In this document: positions 50,313 through 59,601 of the stretch, one piece after another | Position numbering within the stretch: position 1 is the first letter of the stretch | Layout: every line of letters begins with the position of its first letter | Assembly (NCBI GenBank): GCA_016709965.1 | Contig: JADJLT010000003.1 | Coordinates: forward strand, 124,001 to 188,000 | From: Betaproteobacteria bacterium | Lineage (GTDB): Bacteria > Pseudomonadota > Gammaproteobacteria > Burkholderiales > Rhodocyclaceae | Reading direction: 5' to 3' | DNA: 64,000 bases | Position numbers and translations under genes: made by a program | The notes under the pieces: model-generated | Database searches by the model: none | The model's input: only the letters and a program-made list of their open reading frames with translations | What the model was told of the DNA's origin: nothing

Positions 50313-52367
50313 TTAGGCAGCAATCATACCGCTATGGCGAAGAAGCGCATCAACACTTGGCTCGCGACCGCGGAAGGCCTTGAAGGATTCGATGGCCGGG
50401 CGCGAGCCGCCAACCGACAAAATTTCGTCAAGGAAGCGCTTGCCGACGGTGGCATCAAATGGATTGCCAGCCTCTTCGAAGGCTGCGTAGGCATCGGCCG
50501 ACAGCACTTCGGCCCACTTGTAGCTGAAATAGCCGGCGCCGTAGCCGCCGCCAAAAATGTGCGAGAAGCTGTTCGGGAAACGGTGCCATGCGGGCGGCAG
50601 CAGCACGGCGACTTCCTTGCGCACGTCGTTGAGCACGTCCATCACGGTCAACCCGGATTTCGGGTCGAAATCGGAATGGATCAGCATGTCGAACAGCGAG
50701 AACTCGATCTGGCGCACGGCCATCATGCCGCTCTGGAAATTCTTGGCGGCCAGCATCTTGTCGAACAGTTCGCGCGGCAGGGTGGCGCCGGTATCGACGT
50801 GGGCCGTCATGCCCTCGACCACTTCCCATTCCCAGCAATAGTTTTCCATGAACTGCGACGGCAGTTCGACGGCATCCCACTCGACGCCGTGGATGCCCGA
50901 AACGCCGAGCTCTTCGCCGCGCGTCAAGAGGTGGTGGAGGCCGTGGCCGGTTTCGTGGAACAGTGTCGTGACGTCATCATGCGTGAAGGTGGCGGGTTTG
51001 CCGCCGACCGGGCGCGAGAAATTGCAGTTCAGGTAGGCAATCGGTTTCTGGATGCCGTTGAGCACTTTTCGACGCGAGCGGGCTTCGTCCATCCAGGCGC
51101 CGCCGCGTTTGGTTTCGCGGGCATAGAGGTCGAGGTAGAACTGACCGACCAGATCGCCGGCCGGGCTTTCCAGCCGGTAGAAACGGACGTCCTCATGCCA
51201 GACCGGCGCCGTATCCGGCTTGACCTTGACGTTGAACAGGCTCTCGATGACCTTGAACAGGCCGCCGAGCACCTTGGGCTCGGTGAAATACTGCTTCACT
51301 TCCTGCTCGGAGAAGGCATAGCGTTTTTGCAGCAGCTTTTCGGAAACGTAGGCCGCATCCCAGGGCTGGAAGTCGGTCAGGCCGAGTTCATCCTTGGCGA
51401 AGGCGCGCAGCTCGGCGATATCCTTTTCGGCAAACGGCTTGGCCTTGGCCGCCAGTTCGCGCAGGAAAGCGAGCACCTGGGCCGGCGTATCGGCCATTTT
51501 CGGGGCCAGCGACACTTCGGCAAAGTTGTTGAAGCCGAGCATCTTGGCGTCTTCGATACGCAGTTCGAGCATGCGCTGGATGATCGGGGTGTTGTCCCAC
51601 TCTGGTTTGCTCGAACCGTCGTGGAATTCGGCAGCGCGCGTCGCGTAGGCGCGGTACATGCGGGCGCGCAACTCGCGGTTGTCGGCGTACTGCATGACCG
51701 GGCCGTAGGACGGGGCTTGCAGGCTGAAACGCCAGCCGTCGACGCCGGCCTTTTCGGCGGCGGTCTTGGCGGCTTCCTTGGCATCGTCGGGCAGGCCGGC
51801 GAGCACGGCTTCGTCGGTGACGACTTCGGAAAAGGCGTTGGTCGCGTCGAGCAGGTTTTCGGCGAACTTGGCCGAAAGCTGCGACAGTTCTTCCATGATG
51901 GCCTGGAAGCGCGGCTTCTGGTCATCGGGCAACTCGGCACCGGACAGGCGGAAATCGCGGACTTCGTTATTGACGACCTTTTTCTGTTCGACGCTCAGCG
52001 TGGCGTACTCGGCGCTGTCGCGCAGCGCCTTGTACTTCTCGAAGAGCTTGAGGTTCTGGCCGAGTTCGGCGTAGAAGCGCGAGACTTCCGGCAGCATCTC
52101 GTTGTACGCCTCGCGCCAGGCGGGAATGTCATTGACTGAATGCAGGTGGCCGACGATGCCCCAGGCGCGGCCGAAGGGCTCCAGGCCATCGGACAGCGCA
52201 CCGGCAAAGTCCTTCCAAGTGGCCGGCGTCGTGTCGGCAGTCAGGCGTTCGATCAGCGCACGGCCGGCGGTCAAGAGCGATTCGATGGCCGGTTTGACGT
52301 GTTCGGGCTGAACAGTGTCGAAGCGTGGCAGGTCGGAGAAATCGAGCAAGGGATTGGTGGTCGTCAT
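50313..52367 (-). CDS. prlC: Oligopeptidase A
   Basis: The 684-residue M3 metallopeptidase degrades peptides, including cleaved signal peptides. It has the zinc motif HETGHGLHH and the downstream glutamate in GIHGVEWDAVELPSQFMENY, and the length is typical. It is transcribed toward the DUF4124 gene. Its last 16 bp are duplicated at 42224-42239. The 601-residue open frame on the opposite strand is a shadow. Confidence 0.97.
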   Translation of the reverse strand: MTTTNPLLDFSDLPRFDTVQPEHVKPAIESLLTAGRALIERLTADTTPATWKDFAGALSDGLEPFGRAWGIVGHLHSVNDIPAWREAYNEMLPEVSRFYAELGQNLKLFEKYKALRDSAEYATLSVEQKKVVNNEVRDFRLSGAELPDDQKPRFQAIMEELSQLSAKFAENLLDATNAFSEVVTDEAVLAGLPDDAKEAAKTAAEKAGVDGWRFSLQAPSYGPVMQYADNRELRARMYRAYATRAAEFHDGSSKPEWDNTPIIQRMLELRIEDAKMLGFNNFAEVSLAPKMADTPAQVLAFLRELAAKAKPFAEKDIAELRAFAKDELGLTDFQPWDAAYVSEKLLQKRYAFSEQEVKQYFTEPKVLGGLFKVIESLFNVKVKPDTAPVWHEDVRFYRLESPAGDLVGQFYLDLYARETKRGGAWMDEARSRRKVLNGIQKPIAYLNCNFSRPVGGKPATFTHDDVTTLFHETGHGLHHLLTRGEELGVSGIHGVEWDAVELPSQFMENYCWEWEVVEGMTAHVDTGATLPRELFDKMLAAKNFQSGMMAVRQIEFSLFDMLIHSDFDPKSGLTVMDVLNDVRKEVAVLLPPAWHRFPNSFSHIFGGGYGAGYFSYKWAEVLSADAYAAFEEAGNPFDATVGKRFLDEILSVGGSRPAIESFKAFRGREPSVDALLRHSGMIAA

Positions 52368-52384
52368 TTTTATATTCCAGGCAA

Positions 52385-52410
52385 GAAAAACGGGCGGTCA
52401 GGCCGCCCGT
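52385..52410 (-). terminator. Rho-independent terminator after the DUF2189 gene
   Basis: On the minus strand ACGGGCGG and CCGCCCGT pair around CCTGA and are followed by TTTTTC. It lies 20 bp past the stop of the DUF2189 gene and separates it from prlC. Confidence 0.88.
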
Positions 52411-52430
52411 CGAATCTGGGGGCAGAACCC

Positions 52431-53207
52431 CTATTCTACAAGCTCGCGGTAGGCATGCCACGAGGCATGGCCGAGAATCGGCATGATGACGATCAGACCG
52501 AACAACAAGCTGGCGAAACCAAGCAGGGTCAGGGCGACAAGCAGTGCCGCCCACAGCAGCAAGGGCCCGGCATTACGGGCGAAGGTGCGCAGGCTGGTCA
52601 TCATGGCGGTGGCGACATCGGCATTACGGTCGAGCATCAGCGGTACCGAAACAACGGCCAGTGCATAGGCGAAGAGGGCCAGAACACCGCCCAGCGCAAA
52701 CCAGGTGGCGGTGAACGCCAGGTGCTCGCCGCCGAAAATGACCTGTTTAAGATAAACGCTGGCATTGGGTGCCGAGGTGACGCCGATCATGGCGAAGGAC
52801 ATGGCGGAAAAACGCTCCCACATCAGGGCGATCAGGGCAAGGATCAAACCGAACAGGGCCAGTGACCGCCCGTTGCGTGCGAAACACTTGAGCGAGTCAA
52901 TGAACAGTATTTTTTCTCCGGCTTCATGGCGCCGGCTTAATTCATAGAGCCCGGCCGCCAGCAGCGGCGCGATCAGGAAGAAGCCGGAGATCGAGACGGT
53001 GAGCAGATGCGGTGTCTGGAGGAATGCGAGGATGATCAGATCGCCGCCCAGTGCGAACAGCAGGCCATAGGCCAGAGAGGGGAGCGGGTTGGCGCGCACA
53101 TCCTGCCAGCCGGCTGTGAGCCATGCCAGCGGGCGGCCCATGCCGATCCGCTGGATGCCCGGCAAGGTCGTGCCGGACGGTGATAAGGGTTTGCTGCGGT
53201 CATTCAT
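52431..53207 (-). CDS. DUF2189 integral membrane protein
   Basis: The 258-residue protein has about six hydrophobic helices and the DUF2189 hallmarks: WLTAGWQDVRANPLPSLAYG near the N-terminus, FLIAPLLAAGLYELSRR, and the C-terminal VIMPILGHASWHAYRELV. The family is found next to respiratory or metal-related genes in some bacteria, but its function is not established. The ATG at 53207 has AGGGAAA upstream; the longer in-frame start is unlikely. Confidence 0.85.
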   Translation of the reverse strand: MNDRSKPLSPSGTTLPGIQRIGMGRPLAWLTAGWQDVRANPLPSLAYGLLFALGGDLIILAFLQTPHLLTVSISGFFLIAPLLAAGLYELSRRHEAGEKILFIDSLKCFARNGRSLALFGLILALIALMWERFSAMSFAMIGVTSAPNASVYLKQVIFGGEHLAFTATWFALGGVLALFAYALAVVSVPLMLDRNADVATAMMTSLRTFARNAGPLLLWAALLVALTLLGFASLLFGLIVIMPILGHASWHAYRELVE

Positions 53208-53272
53208 GGCTGTTTCCCTGTGAAGTTGCAGCCTTTGGACCCGGCCATGGCGGCCGGGTTCAGGCAAAGTGA

Positions 53273-54205
53273 TTACAGCGTCTTGCCGGTCAGACGTTCG
53301 TACGCCTCGATGTACTTTGCGCTGGTCCGGGCGATCACGTCAGCCGGCAGTTTCGGGCCGGGGGCGACTTTGCCCCAATCCAGCGTTTCGAGGTAATCGC
53401 GGACGAACTGCTTGTCGTAGGACGGCGGGTTGCTGCCTTCCTGGTACTGGTCAGCCGGCCAAAAGCGCGAAGAGTCAGGCGTCAGCGCTTCGTCGATCAG
53501 GTGCAGCGTGCCGACGGCATCGATACCGAATTCGAATTTGGTGTCGGCGATGATGATGCCGCGACCACGGGCGTAGGCAGAGGCCTCTTCGTACAGCTTG
53601 ATGGCGGCGATACGGGCTTCGTCAGCGAGTTGGGCGCCGTTCTTGCCGGTGCCCGCCAGCGCTTCGGCCAGGTCGGCGGCGCAGTTGGCCTGGGCGACTG
53701 CCAAGGAAACGTTCTCGTCATGATCGCCAACCGCAGCCTTGGTAGCCGGCGTGAAGATCGGGGCGGGCAGCTTGGCGGCCATCTTCAGACCGGGCGGCAG
53801 GGCAATACCGCAGATGGCGCCGGTTTGCTGGTAATCCTTCCAGCCGGAACCGATGACGTAGCCGCGAACGACCGCTTCAATCGGCAGCGGACGCAGACGC
53901 TTGACGACGACCGAGCGGCCACGGACCTGTTCGCGTTCGTTGTCGGCAACGACGGATTCCGGATCAACGCCGGTCAGCTGGTTCGGCACAATGTGGCCGA
54001 GCTTGGCGAACCAGAAATCGGCGACGGCGGTCAGCACTTCCCCCTTGCGCGGAATCGGGTCCGGCAGGATGACGTCGAAGGCAGACAGACGATCGGACGT
54101 CACAATCAGCAATTTGTCGGCATCAACGGCGTAGATGTCGCGGACTTTGCCTTTGGAGATCAGGGGCAGGCTGGTAATGGAGGACTGGAACAGCGGAGCG
54201 GACAC
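53273..54205 (-). CDS. purC: SAICAR synthase
   Basis: The 310-residue enzyme joins aspartate to CAIR in purine synthesis. It has SKGKVRDIYAVD, the LIVTSDRLSAFDVILPDPIP signature, RGYVIGSGWKDYQ and the C-terminal IADTKFEFG. It belongs to the longer, yeast-like PurC form of betaproteobacteria. It is 65 bp upstream of the DUF2189 gene and 35 bp downstream of the DUF3422 gene. Confidence 0.97.
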   Translation of the reverse strand: MSAPLFQSSITSLPLISKGKVRDIYAVDADKLLIVTSDRLSAFDVILPDPIPRKGEVLTAVADFWFAKLGHIVPNQLTGVDPESVVADNEREQVRGRSVVVKRLRPLPIEAVVRGYVIGSGWKDYQQTGAICGIALPPGLKMAAKLPAPIFTPATKAAVGDHDENVSLAVAQANCAADLAEALAGTGKNGAQLADEARIAAIKLYEEASAYARGRGIIIADTKFEFGIDAVGTLHLIDEALTPDSSRFWPADQYQEGSNPPSYDKQFVRDYLETLDWGKVAPGPKLPADVIARTSAKYIEAYERLTGKTL

Positions 54206-54240
54206 GGCAGATTTCCCGAAAGCAAAAGCCGGATTATAAA

Positions 54241-55572
54241 TTAATGCGACGAATCGCCCGCTTCCGCCGCGAGTTTCTTGTGCATGCGACTGGTACCCCA
54301 GGCGACGATGCAGGCAATGATCGGAATCGAAATGGCGGTGATGACATCGGTGTTCAGGTGATGCAGCTCTTTCGTGCCCTTGGCCAGATACTGGACCAGT
54401 TGCGAGCCGTAATAGGTCAGGACGACGACGGAGAGCCCTTCAACCGTTTCCTGCAGGCGAAGCTGCAGTTTGGCGCGGCTGTTCATCTGGCCAAGCAATT
54501 CCTGATTCTGGCGCTCCAGTTCGATATCGACGCGGGTGCGCAGTAATTGGCTGTTGCGAGCAACGCGTGCCGAGAGCTCTTCCTGCCGACGGCTGATCGC
54601 CTCGCAGGAATTCATCGCCGGCAATAGGCGGCGTTGCATGAATTCCTCGAAGGTCGGCAGGCCGGAAATCCGCGTTTCGCGCAGCTCCTCGATGCGTTGC
54701 ATGACCAGCCCGTGATAGGCATGAGAGGCGCCGAAGCGGAAAGTGGTACGGGCAATGGAATGTTCGACTTCGGCGGCCAGTTTGGACAGGATGCCGAGCA
54801 CTTCGCGCTCGTCGTTCATCGAACGGGCCTGACCAATGCGATCCATCAGCTCGGCCAGTTGTTTTTCGCCCCTGTACAACCACCTGCCGACTTCCTTGGC
54901 GACCGGCAGGCCGAGCAGGGCCATCATCCGGTAGGTCTCGATTTCGACCAGTCGCTGCACCGTGCGGCCCGCCTGACGCTGGGTCAGGCTTTCGTTGAGG
55001 ATCAGAAAGCGCGAGAAGCCGTTGTCAATCTTGAAGTCCGTGAAAATCCACGCGGCTTCGTCGGCTACCTTGGCGGCGACCATGGTGCGGCCGTTCGGCG
55101 TCAGGCCGGCGAGCACCGATTCCGGGGTGATGTCTTTGGTCGAGCGCAATTCAACATGGATGGCGACCATCAGCTTGCCGGGGATACCATGCAGCCATTC
55201 CGGATGCACGGCGTCAAAAGCGGTGGCGTCCGGGTGAAGCTGTTCGCCGGTGTCGAGCGGACGGAAGAAGGTATAGCTCGAAAATTCGGTATGCAACTCC
55301 CAGCGCATGCGGAAGGTGCTGGTCTCGATCATCATGTGCGAGTCGGAGCTGTCGATCGACGTGCACACGTGGCCGTGACTGAGCTTGGTCAGATTGTCGC
55401 GCTCGGCCTGCACCGTCGTTGCGCTGTGCTTGAAGACCAGATGCGAGACAAGCACCGCGCCGACCAGCGGTACCGGCGGGCGGGCGTGAAATTCGTTGTT
55501 CAGGCGTTGGCGGAGCGGATGCTCTTCCAGTTCGGCAAGCGTCAGGCGAGGATGCATGATGGTGGCGTCCAT
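54241..55572 (-). CDS. DUF3422 membrane-anchored protein
   Basis: The 443-residue protein has the conserved N-terminus LRQRLNNEFHARPPVPL, the mixed middle with ASVL-like ATK regions, a long coiled-coil (about 290-370) and two C-terminal transmembrane helices (SVVVLTYYGSQLVQYLAKG and AISIPIIACIVAWGTSR). It is the DUF3422 family, common in alpha- and betaproteobacteria, with no established function. The start may be the ATG at 55557 (MHPRLT). A dispersed element lies 106 bp upstream. Confidence 0.87.
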   Translation of the reverse strand: MDATIMHPRLTLAELEEHPLRQRLNNEFHARPPVPLVGAVLVSHLVFKHSATTVQAERDNLTKLSHGHVCTSIDSSDSHMMIETSTFRMRWELHTEFSSYTFFRPLDTGEQLHPDATAFDAVHPEWLHGIPGKLMVAIHVELRSTKDITPESVLAGLTPNGRTMVAAKVADEAAWIFTDFKIDNGFSRFLILNESLTQRQAGRTVQRLVEIETYRMMALLGLPVAKEVGRWLYRGEKQLAELMDRIGQARSMNDEREVLGILSKLAAEVEHSIARTTFRFGASHAYHGLVMQRIEELRETRISGLPTFEEFMQRRLLPAMNSCEAISRRQEELSARVARNSQLLRTRVDIELERQNQELLGQMNSRAKLQLRLQETVEGLSVVVLTYYGSQLVQYLAKGTKELHHLNTDVITAISIPIIACIVAWGTSRMHKKLAAEAGDSSH

Positions 55573-55679
55573 GAAATGTTGCAGTGCAGCAGATTGTAGC
55601 CCAACAATTTCGGGATCAAGTGTGAGGTTCCAGAGTTTAACGCGGCTGTTCGTAGGTATTGCAACGGGTTGGAGCTTCC

Positions 55680-55722
55680 TGCGGTCAACCGGAAAAAATG
55701 GTCAAAATTGAAATTTTCAAAC
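55680..55722 (+). repeat. Dispersed GGTCAACCGG element, intergenic copy D
   Basis: CGGTCAACCGGAAAAAA starts at 55682 and is followed by tggtcaaaattgaaattttc. This is the cleanest copy of the two-part consensus. It lies between the divergent DUF3422 gene and the J-domain operon. Confidence 0.85.
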
Positions 55723-55918
55723 CAGACAATTCCACCGAAATGCACTCGCAGCGGGGGAACAGCCCTGCCTGCCGGGTTCGCCGGAGTGCTTCAAGCCGAC
55801 GCCAGGGAAGCATTGTTGGCCTACTTGACGGATAATTCGCCTTTGGCCTCAAGGCGTTTTTTTGTGATAGATCGCTCATTGCCGATAAACGCCGACCCTG
55901 ACCACTGATAAAGGCATT
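55723..55918. promoter_or_regulatory. Leader of the J-domain operon
   Basis: This 196-bp gap after the repeat contains ttggcctacttgacggataattcgcctttggcctcaaggcg, with TTGACG and GGATAATT-type elements and the short inverted repeat GCCTTTGGC/GCCTCAAGGC. A promoter for the J-domain operon is probable but not pinned down. Confidence 0.4.
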
Positions 55919-56197
55919 ATGAAAGACTATTACGGCTTGCTCGGCGTTGCGCCGGATGCGACCCAGGAAATCATCAAATCGGCTTACCGGAAGAAGGCGG
56001 CGCAGTTTCACCCCGACCGTAACCCCGAGCCCGACGCCGCCAGCAAGTTCAGGGCGGTGCAGGAAGCTTACGAAGTACTGGCTGATCTTGATCGTCGCAA
56101 GGTTTACGACGAGACGCGGCGTAGCAGCCTGATCGACGACCCGCTGGTCGTGGCGCGCGAAATCTGGTCCAGTCATCTAGGAAACATGCAAACGTGA
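55919..56197 (+). CDS. Minimal J-domain protein
   Basis: The 92-residue protein consists almost entirely of a J domain: MKDYYGLLGVAPDATQEIIK, HPD at 31-33, and KFRAVQEAYEVLADLDRRKVYD. A 20-residue tail follows. It lacks the Gly/Phe region, zinc fingers and substrate-binding domain of DnaJ. It should stimulate an Hsp70 (DnaK or HscA) but must get its client from elsewhere, most simply from the three proteins encoded after it. The next gene overlaps its stop (GTGA). Confidence 0.93.
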   Translation: MKDYYGLLGVAPDATQEIIKSAYRKKAAQFHPDRNPEPDAASKFRAVQEAYEVLADLDRRKVYDETRRSSLIDDPLVVAREIWSSHLGNMQT

Positions 56198-56757
56198 AAA
56201 AATCTTATTACTTCGCTGAATTATCTTCGTCCTACGACGCTGAAATTCAGGACTTGCTGAACGATTCAGAAGGCAACTCGGCGCTCAAGGCACGGCTCAA
56301 GGAAAAGCGCCAGGAATTGAAAGCCATTCTGCCGATGATTGAATTCAGTCCGGAAATGGTCGTGCCTGTCTTCTACGACGCCTTCACCTTTCCCAACAGC
56401 CAGGCCATGGCTGCCGCCGTGATGTGCGAGCCTGATGACGGCGATTTCCCGATCTGGGACGACATCAGCGCAGCCATCAAGCTTGAGGCATGGGCCGCGC
56501 CCTACGTGTCCGCCGTACTGACCGAAGGTGCCGGCGAGAATTTCATGGTCACTGCCGCCTGCCTCGAGTTTCTGCGCAAGTTCGATCACCTCGCTCCGGC
56601 GCCGGTAAAGAAGGACGATGAGGATGAGGCCGCTGACGACGAGAAAGCGCACAGCAATCTGAACAGCGACGAAGACGGTGACGATGAAGATCGCGATCTG
56701 GCCGAAGCCGGCGACGACTGGCTGGGTGAGCAGGGCTTCGACTCGCTCAAATCCTGA
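56194..56757 (+). CDS. J-domain operon protein 2, unknown
   Basis: The 187-residue protein (GTG start, overlapping the J-domain stop) has an N-terminal helical part (KARLKEKRQELKAILPMIEF), a middle with VPVFYDAFTFPNSQAMAA, and a very acidic C-terminal tail (about 140-187, DDEDEAADDEKA) ending GDDWLGEQGFDSLKS. No transmembrane or signal sequence. Not recognised. The acidic tail resembles those of nucleic-acid- or chaperone-associated proteins, but nothing firmer can be said. Confidence 0.8.
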   Translation: MKKSYYFAELSSSYDAEIQDLLNDSEGNSALKARLKEKRQELKAILPMIEFSPEMVVPVFYDAFTFPNSQAMAAAVMCEPDDGDFPIWDDISAAIKLEAWAAPYVSAVLTEGAGENFMVTAACLEFLRKFDHLAPAPVKKDDEDEAADDEKAHSNLNSDEDGDDEDRDLAEAGDDWLGEQGFDSLKS

Positions 56758-56805
56758 TCCTGGCTGACGCAGCACCCGGCATTCGAATTTTTGACAAGGC
56801 ATGAC

Positions 56806-57567
56806 ATGACACACCCCGTCGTACTCAAGACATCACAACTCATTCTCGCCGGCGATGTAAAAGGCGCCGAAACAGCGCTGGCCAACATCGCCGACACCGA
56901 GGGCGATGACGCGCTGGTCGAGATTCTGGACGACATCGCGCCCAAGGATTTGCTCGCCATCATGCGCGGCTTCGATGGCTCCAGGCAGTCGGTGGTCAAT
57001 ATGGTGGTCATGCCGGAACAGTTTGCCCGTGCCGTCATTCTCGAAGTGCGCTATCGCGACCAGACACATGCCGCGCTGCACGGCATGATGAATGCCGTGC
57101 TCTATCGCGACGAGGAAATGACCGCTGAATACCTCGAAGCAATTGGCGAGATCGAGGGCGGCTACGAAGTGCTGGCCAATTATTTTGGCGAGCGCGATGA
57201 TGAGCTGCTGGCCTTCGCCATGTCGGGCGTCTTCACCGAAGATTTCGACGGCGAACATGGCCATGAATCGAAGTCGATTTCCTGGCTCAACGAGAAAATC
57301 GACGAGCTCGACGAAGCCCTGCACGAAGGCAATTCCATTACCGGTTCGCGCCCCAAGGTGCCGCGTTCGGAAATTGCCGATCGCGACTGGATGGAAACCG
57401 CCTGGGTGCTGCGCTACGAGTTGCCGGATATTTTCGAGCAGATCGTCATCACCTTGCGTGATCGCCTGCTGCGCCGGGTCGAAGTGCTGGAGGATGGCGA
57501 ATCCGGTGATAGCGCCCCGAAGGCAGCCACCGCTTCGTCGGCGCCGGAAGAGGAATCGGCGCTCTAG
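56806..57567 (+). CDS. J-domain operon protein 3, unknown
   Basis: The 253-residue soluble acidic protein starts MTHPVVLKTSQLILAGDVKG and contains repeat-like acidic helices (ETALANIADTEGDDALVEIL; DDIAPKDLLAIMRGFDGSRQ), an aromatic DRDWMETAWVLRYELPDIFE segment, and a C-terminal Ala/Ser/Glu tail. The ATG at 56806 has AAGG upstream; a TTG at 56791 is also in frame. It starts 48 bp after the previous gene and ends 2 bp before the next. No family is recognised. Confidence 0.8.
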   Translation: MTHPVVLKTSQLILAGDVKGAETALANIADTEGDDALVEILDDIAPKDLLAIMRGFDGSRQSVVNMVVMPEQFARAVILEVRYRDQTHAALHGMMNAVLYRDEEMTAEYLEAIGEIEGGYEVLANYFGERDDELLAFAMSGVFTEDFDGEHGHESKSISWLNEKIDELDEALHEGNSITGSRPKVPRSEIADRDWMETAWVLRYELPDIFEQIVITLRDRLLRRVEVLEDGESGDSAPKAATASSAPEEESAL

Positions 57568-57569
57568 AC

Positions 57570-58820
57570 ATGGCTTCCGTCAAAAACTCGATAGCGGTCG
57601 TTGATGACCGCCCCTATTTCGAAAAAGCCGTTCGCTACGGGCTGGAACAAGGCATCCTGACGCCGGAAAACATCACCCGCATGGAAGCAGATGGCCCGAA
57701 AGGGATCGTCCAGATCGCCGATCATTTCGGCACAGCCTACCTGCGTACCGATCTGGAAAGCGCCGTCGCGCGCATGGCCAACCTGATCAGCCTCTATCTC
57801 GAAGATTTCTCGAACGGCGATCTGCGTGCCGCCGCCATATCCTTGCGCGACAACACGCTGCTCTCGCATTCGCGCGGCGGCTCCGAGATGCTCAAGCGCC
57901 TGCACGCCATGCCCGGCGACACCAGCCTGCATCTTCGCAAGGTCGAACCGGCGGCGCAGAAGATTTTCGTCAATGAGCGCAGCTTTGCCTTCCCGCTCAG
58001 CGTCGCCAGTTACCGGGCGCAGGTTGAGCAGTGCCAGGCCAACCAGATGCGCATCGACTTCGCGCGCTGGCTGGCGCGGCAACTAGGCGCCCAGCAGGAC
58101 GAATACGAAGACTACAGCGCCGAAGAAGTCATCCGCTCAGCCATGCTGCTGCTCTACGTCGGCGCCAAGACGCTGGAATTACCCTCGAAATCCGAATTCA
58201 TCAAGCTCGTCGAAGCCCTGCGCAAAAAGTCGTTCAAGCACAAGCCGGCGACGCTCGATGCCTTCCTGCGTGAAGCGCCGGAAGCCTTCCAGCAAATGAC
58301 CCGGCAGGCGATGGAGAGTTTCATCGAAACCGCCTTGCCGCGCCTCAAGTCACCGGAGAAATCGGCCGACGAAATCCTGCACGGCGAAGCACAGGGCGCC
58401 TTTTTCGTGCGCGACATGCCGGAAGAAGACGTCGTCGCCTACGACAAACTGGTCGCCAAGGAATGGGTGCGCATCACCAAGGGCGAAGCCGATGATCCCG
58501 CCGTGCTGGCCACCCTCTTCCTCAACGTGGCGACCGGCCATCCGCCCAAGGCATCGGCCCTGCTCAAGGACGCCAAGAGCATCATTGCCACCTTCCGCGC
58601 CCAGGGTTTCGACCACAAGGCGGTGCTTGCTTTCATCGAAGAGCACGCCCCCTTCGAGCAACGCGAAGACCTGAAGGCCATGTGGTCGAAGGATTTGAAG
58701 CCGGATGCCGAAATCCATCTGGCCGACAATGACCCGCAAATGCCTGATACCCACATGGATCGCGCCCTGAAATATTTCCGGCAGAATTGCGTGGCGAACT
58801 GGAAGGGCAGCAGCCGCTAA
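57570..58820 (+). CDS. J-domain operon protein 4, unknown
   Basis: The 416-residue soluble, mainly helical protein starts MASVKNSIAVVDDRPYFEKA. Distinct stretches include GLEQGILTPENITRMEADG, LSHSRGGSEMLKRLHAMPG, an EDYSAEEVIRSAMLLLYVGA region and PPKASALLKDAKSIIATFRA near the end. No signal, membrane segment, Walker motif or obvious active site. It is the largest and last gene of the four-gene unit and converges on the TRIC-like gene with a 6-bp gap. Not recognised. Confidence 0.8.
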   Translation: MASVKNSIAVVDDRPYFEKAVRYGLEQGILTPENITRMEADGPKGIVQIADHFGTAYLRTDLESAVARMANLISLYLEDFSNGDLRAAAISLRDNTLLSHSRGGSEMLKRLHAMPGDTSLHLRKVEPAAQKIFVNERSFAFPLSVASYRAQVEQCQANQMRIDFARWLARQLGAQQDEYEDYSAEEVIRSAMLLLYVGAKTLELPSKSEFIKLVEALRKKSFKHKPATLDAFLREAPEAFQQMTRQAMESFIETALPRLKSPEKSADEILHGEAQGAFFVRDMPEEDVVAYDKLVAKEWVRITKGEADDPAVLATLFLNVATGHPPKASALLKDAKSIIATFRAQGFDHKAVLAFIEEHAPFEQREDLKAMWSKDLKPDAEIHLADNDPQMPDTHMDRALKYFRQNCVANWKGSSR

Positions 58821-58826
58821 TCCGGC

Positions 58827-59441
58827 TTACTGCCGTTCCGAATAAGTCGGCAAGGTGATGCGGAAGGCGATGCCGAGCAGTCGGGCGGCAAGCACGACCG
58901 CCATGCCGACCCATGCCGCAATCACCGGCGAGACGCCCAGCATTTGCAGCCCGACCAGCGCCAGCGCCCCGGCCCAGGCAGCGGAGGCATAAAGTTCGCC
59001 GCGCACGAAGACCAGCGGCACCTCGTTGCACAGCACATCGCGCAACACGCCGCCGACCACCCCGGTAATGACGCCGAGCAGGCTGGCCACCAGCCATGGC
59101 GCCTGCCATTCCAGCGCAATCTGCGTGCCGGAGACCGTAAATAGCGCCAGCCCGACCGCATCGGGAATCAGAAAGCGGCGCGACGGCAGGTGCAGGGCGC
59201 GCACCGCAAAGAAAATGAGCAGCGCGGTCGCCAGCGCGACCACCAGATAGGTCTGGTCGTTGATCCAGAACACCTTGCGGTCGAGCAAGACGTCGCGCAC
59301 CGTGCCCCCGCCCAGCGCGGTCGCGCCGCCGACCATGACGGCGCCGATCAGATCCATGTTTTTGCGGCCGGCATCAAGCACGCCGGTCAGGGCGTTGACG
59401 GCAACAGCGGCGAGGCCGATCCAGTAAAGCAGGTTTTCCAT
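58827..59441 (-). CDS. TRIC-type/UPF0126 membrane channel protein
   Basis: The 204-residue protein has seven hydrophobic helices and two glycine-rich repeats (ALGGGTVRDVL and GVVGGVLRDVL), the internal-duplication signature of UPF0126, now called the prokaryotic TRIC (trimeric intracellular cation) channel family, related to YicG and YadS. It probably passes K+ or small amino acids; the native substrate is not established. The ATG at 59441 (MENLLYW) gives the family N-terminus. Confidence 0.87.
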   Translation of the reverse strand: MENLLYWIGLAAVAVNALTGVLDAGRKNMDLIGAVMVGGATALGGGTVRDVLLDRKVFWINDQTYLVVALATALLIFFAVRALHLPSRRFLIPDAVGLALFTVSGTQIALEWQAPWLVASLLGVITGVVGGVLRDVLCNEVPLVFVRGELYASAAWAGALALVGLQMLGVSPVIAAWVGMAVVLAARLLGIAFRITLPTYSERQ

Positions 59442-59601
59442 GGGTTGATTGAAATAAGCGGAAGCGCGAAGTGTAGCCGTTTGCGTCGGGCCGGGCATGC
59501 GCCGCCGGGGAAATCGAAAATTGTTACAGTCAGCGCCAGCCGCACAGGTTATAACTAACTGTCATCGCCGATGATTCTCTCCGAATTTCTCTCAAGCGCC
59601 C

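Larger units (their letters stand above)
49791..50328. repeat. Tandem duplication, copy 2, right part
   Basis: This holds the intact DUF4124 gene, the intergenic bases and the last 16 bp of prlC. It corresponds to 41707-42239 of copy 1 but is 5 bp longer, because copy 1 has lost bases. Confidence 0.9.

Noticed and set aside
50334..52139. A 601-residue open frame antisense to prlC
   Set aside because: It is a shadow of a strongly conserved metallopeptidase gene. Its translation is rich in Gly, Glu, Val and His as expected from the reverse frame of a GC-rich gene, and no motif is seen.
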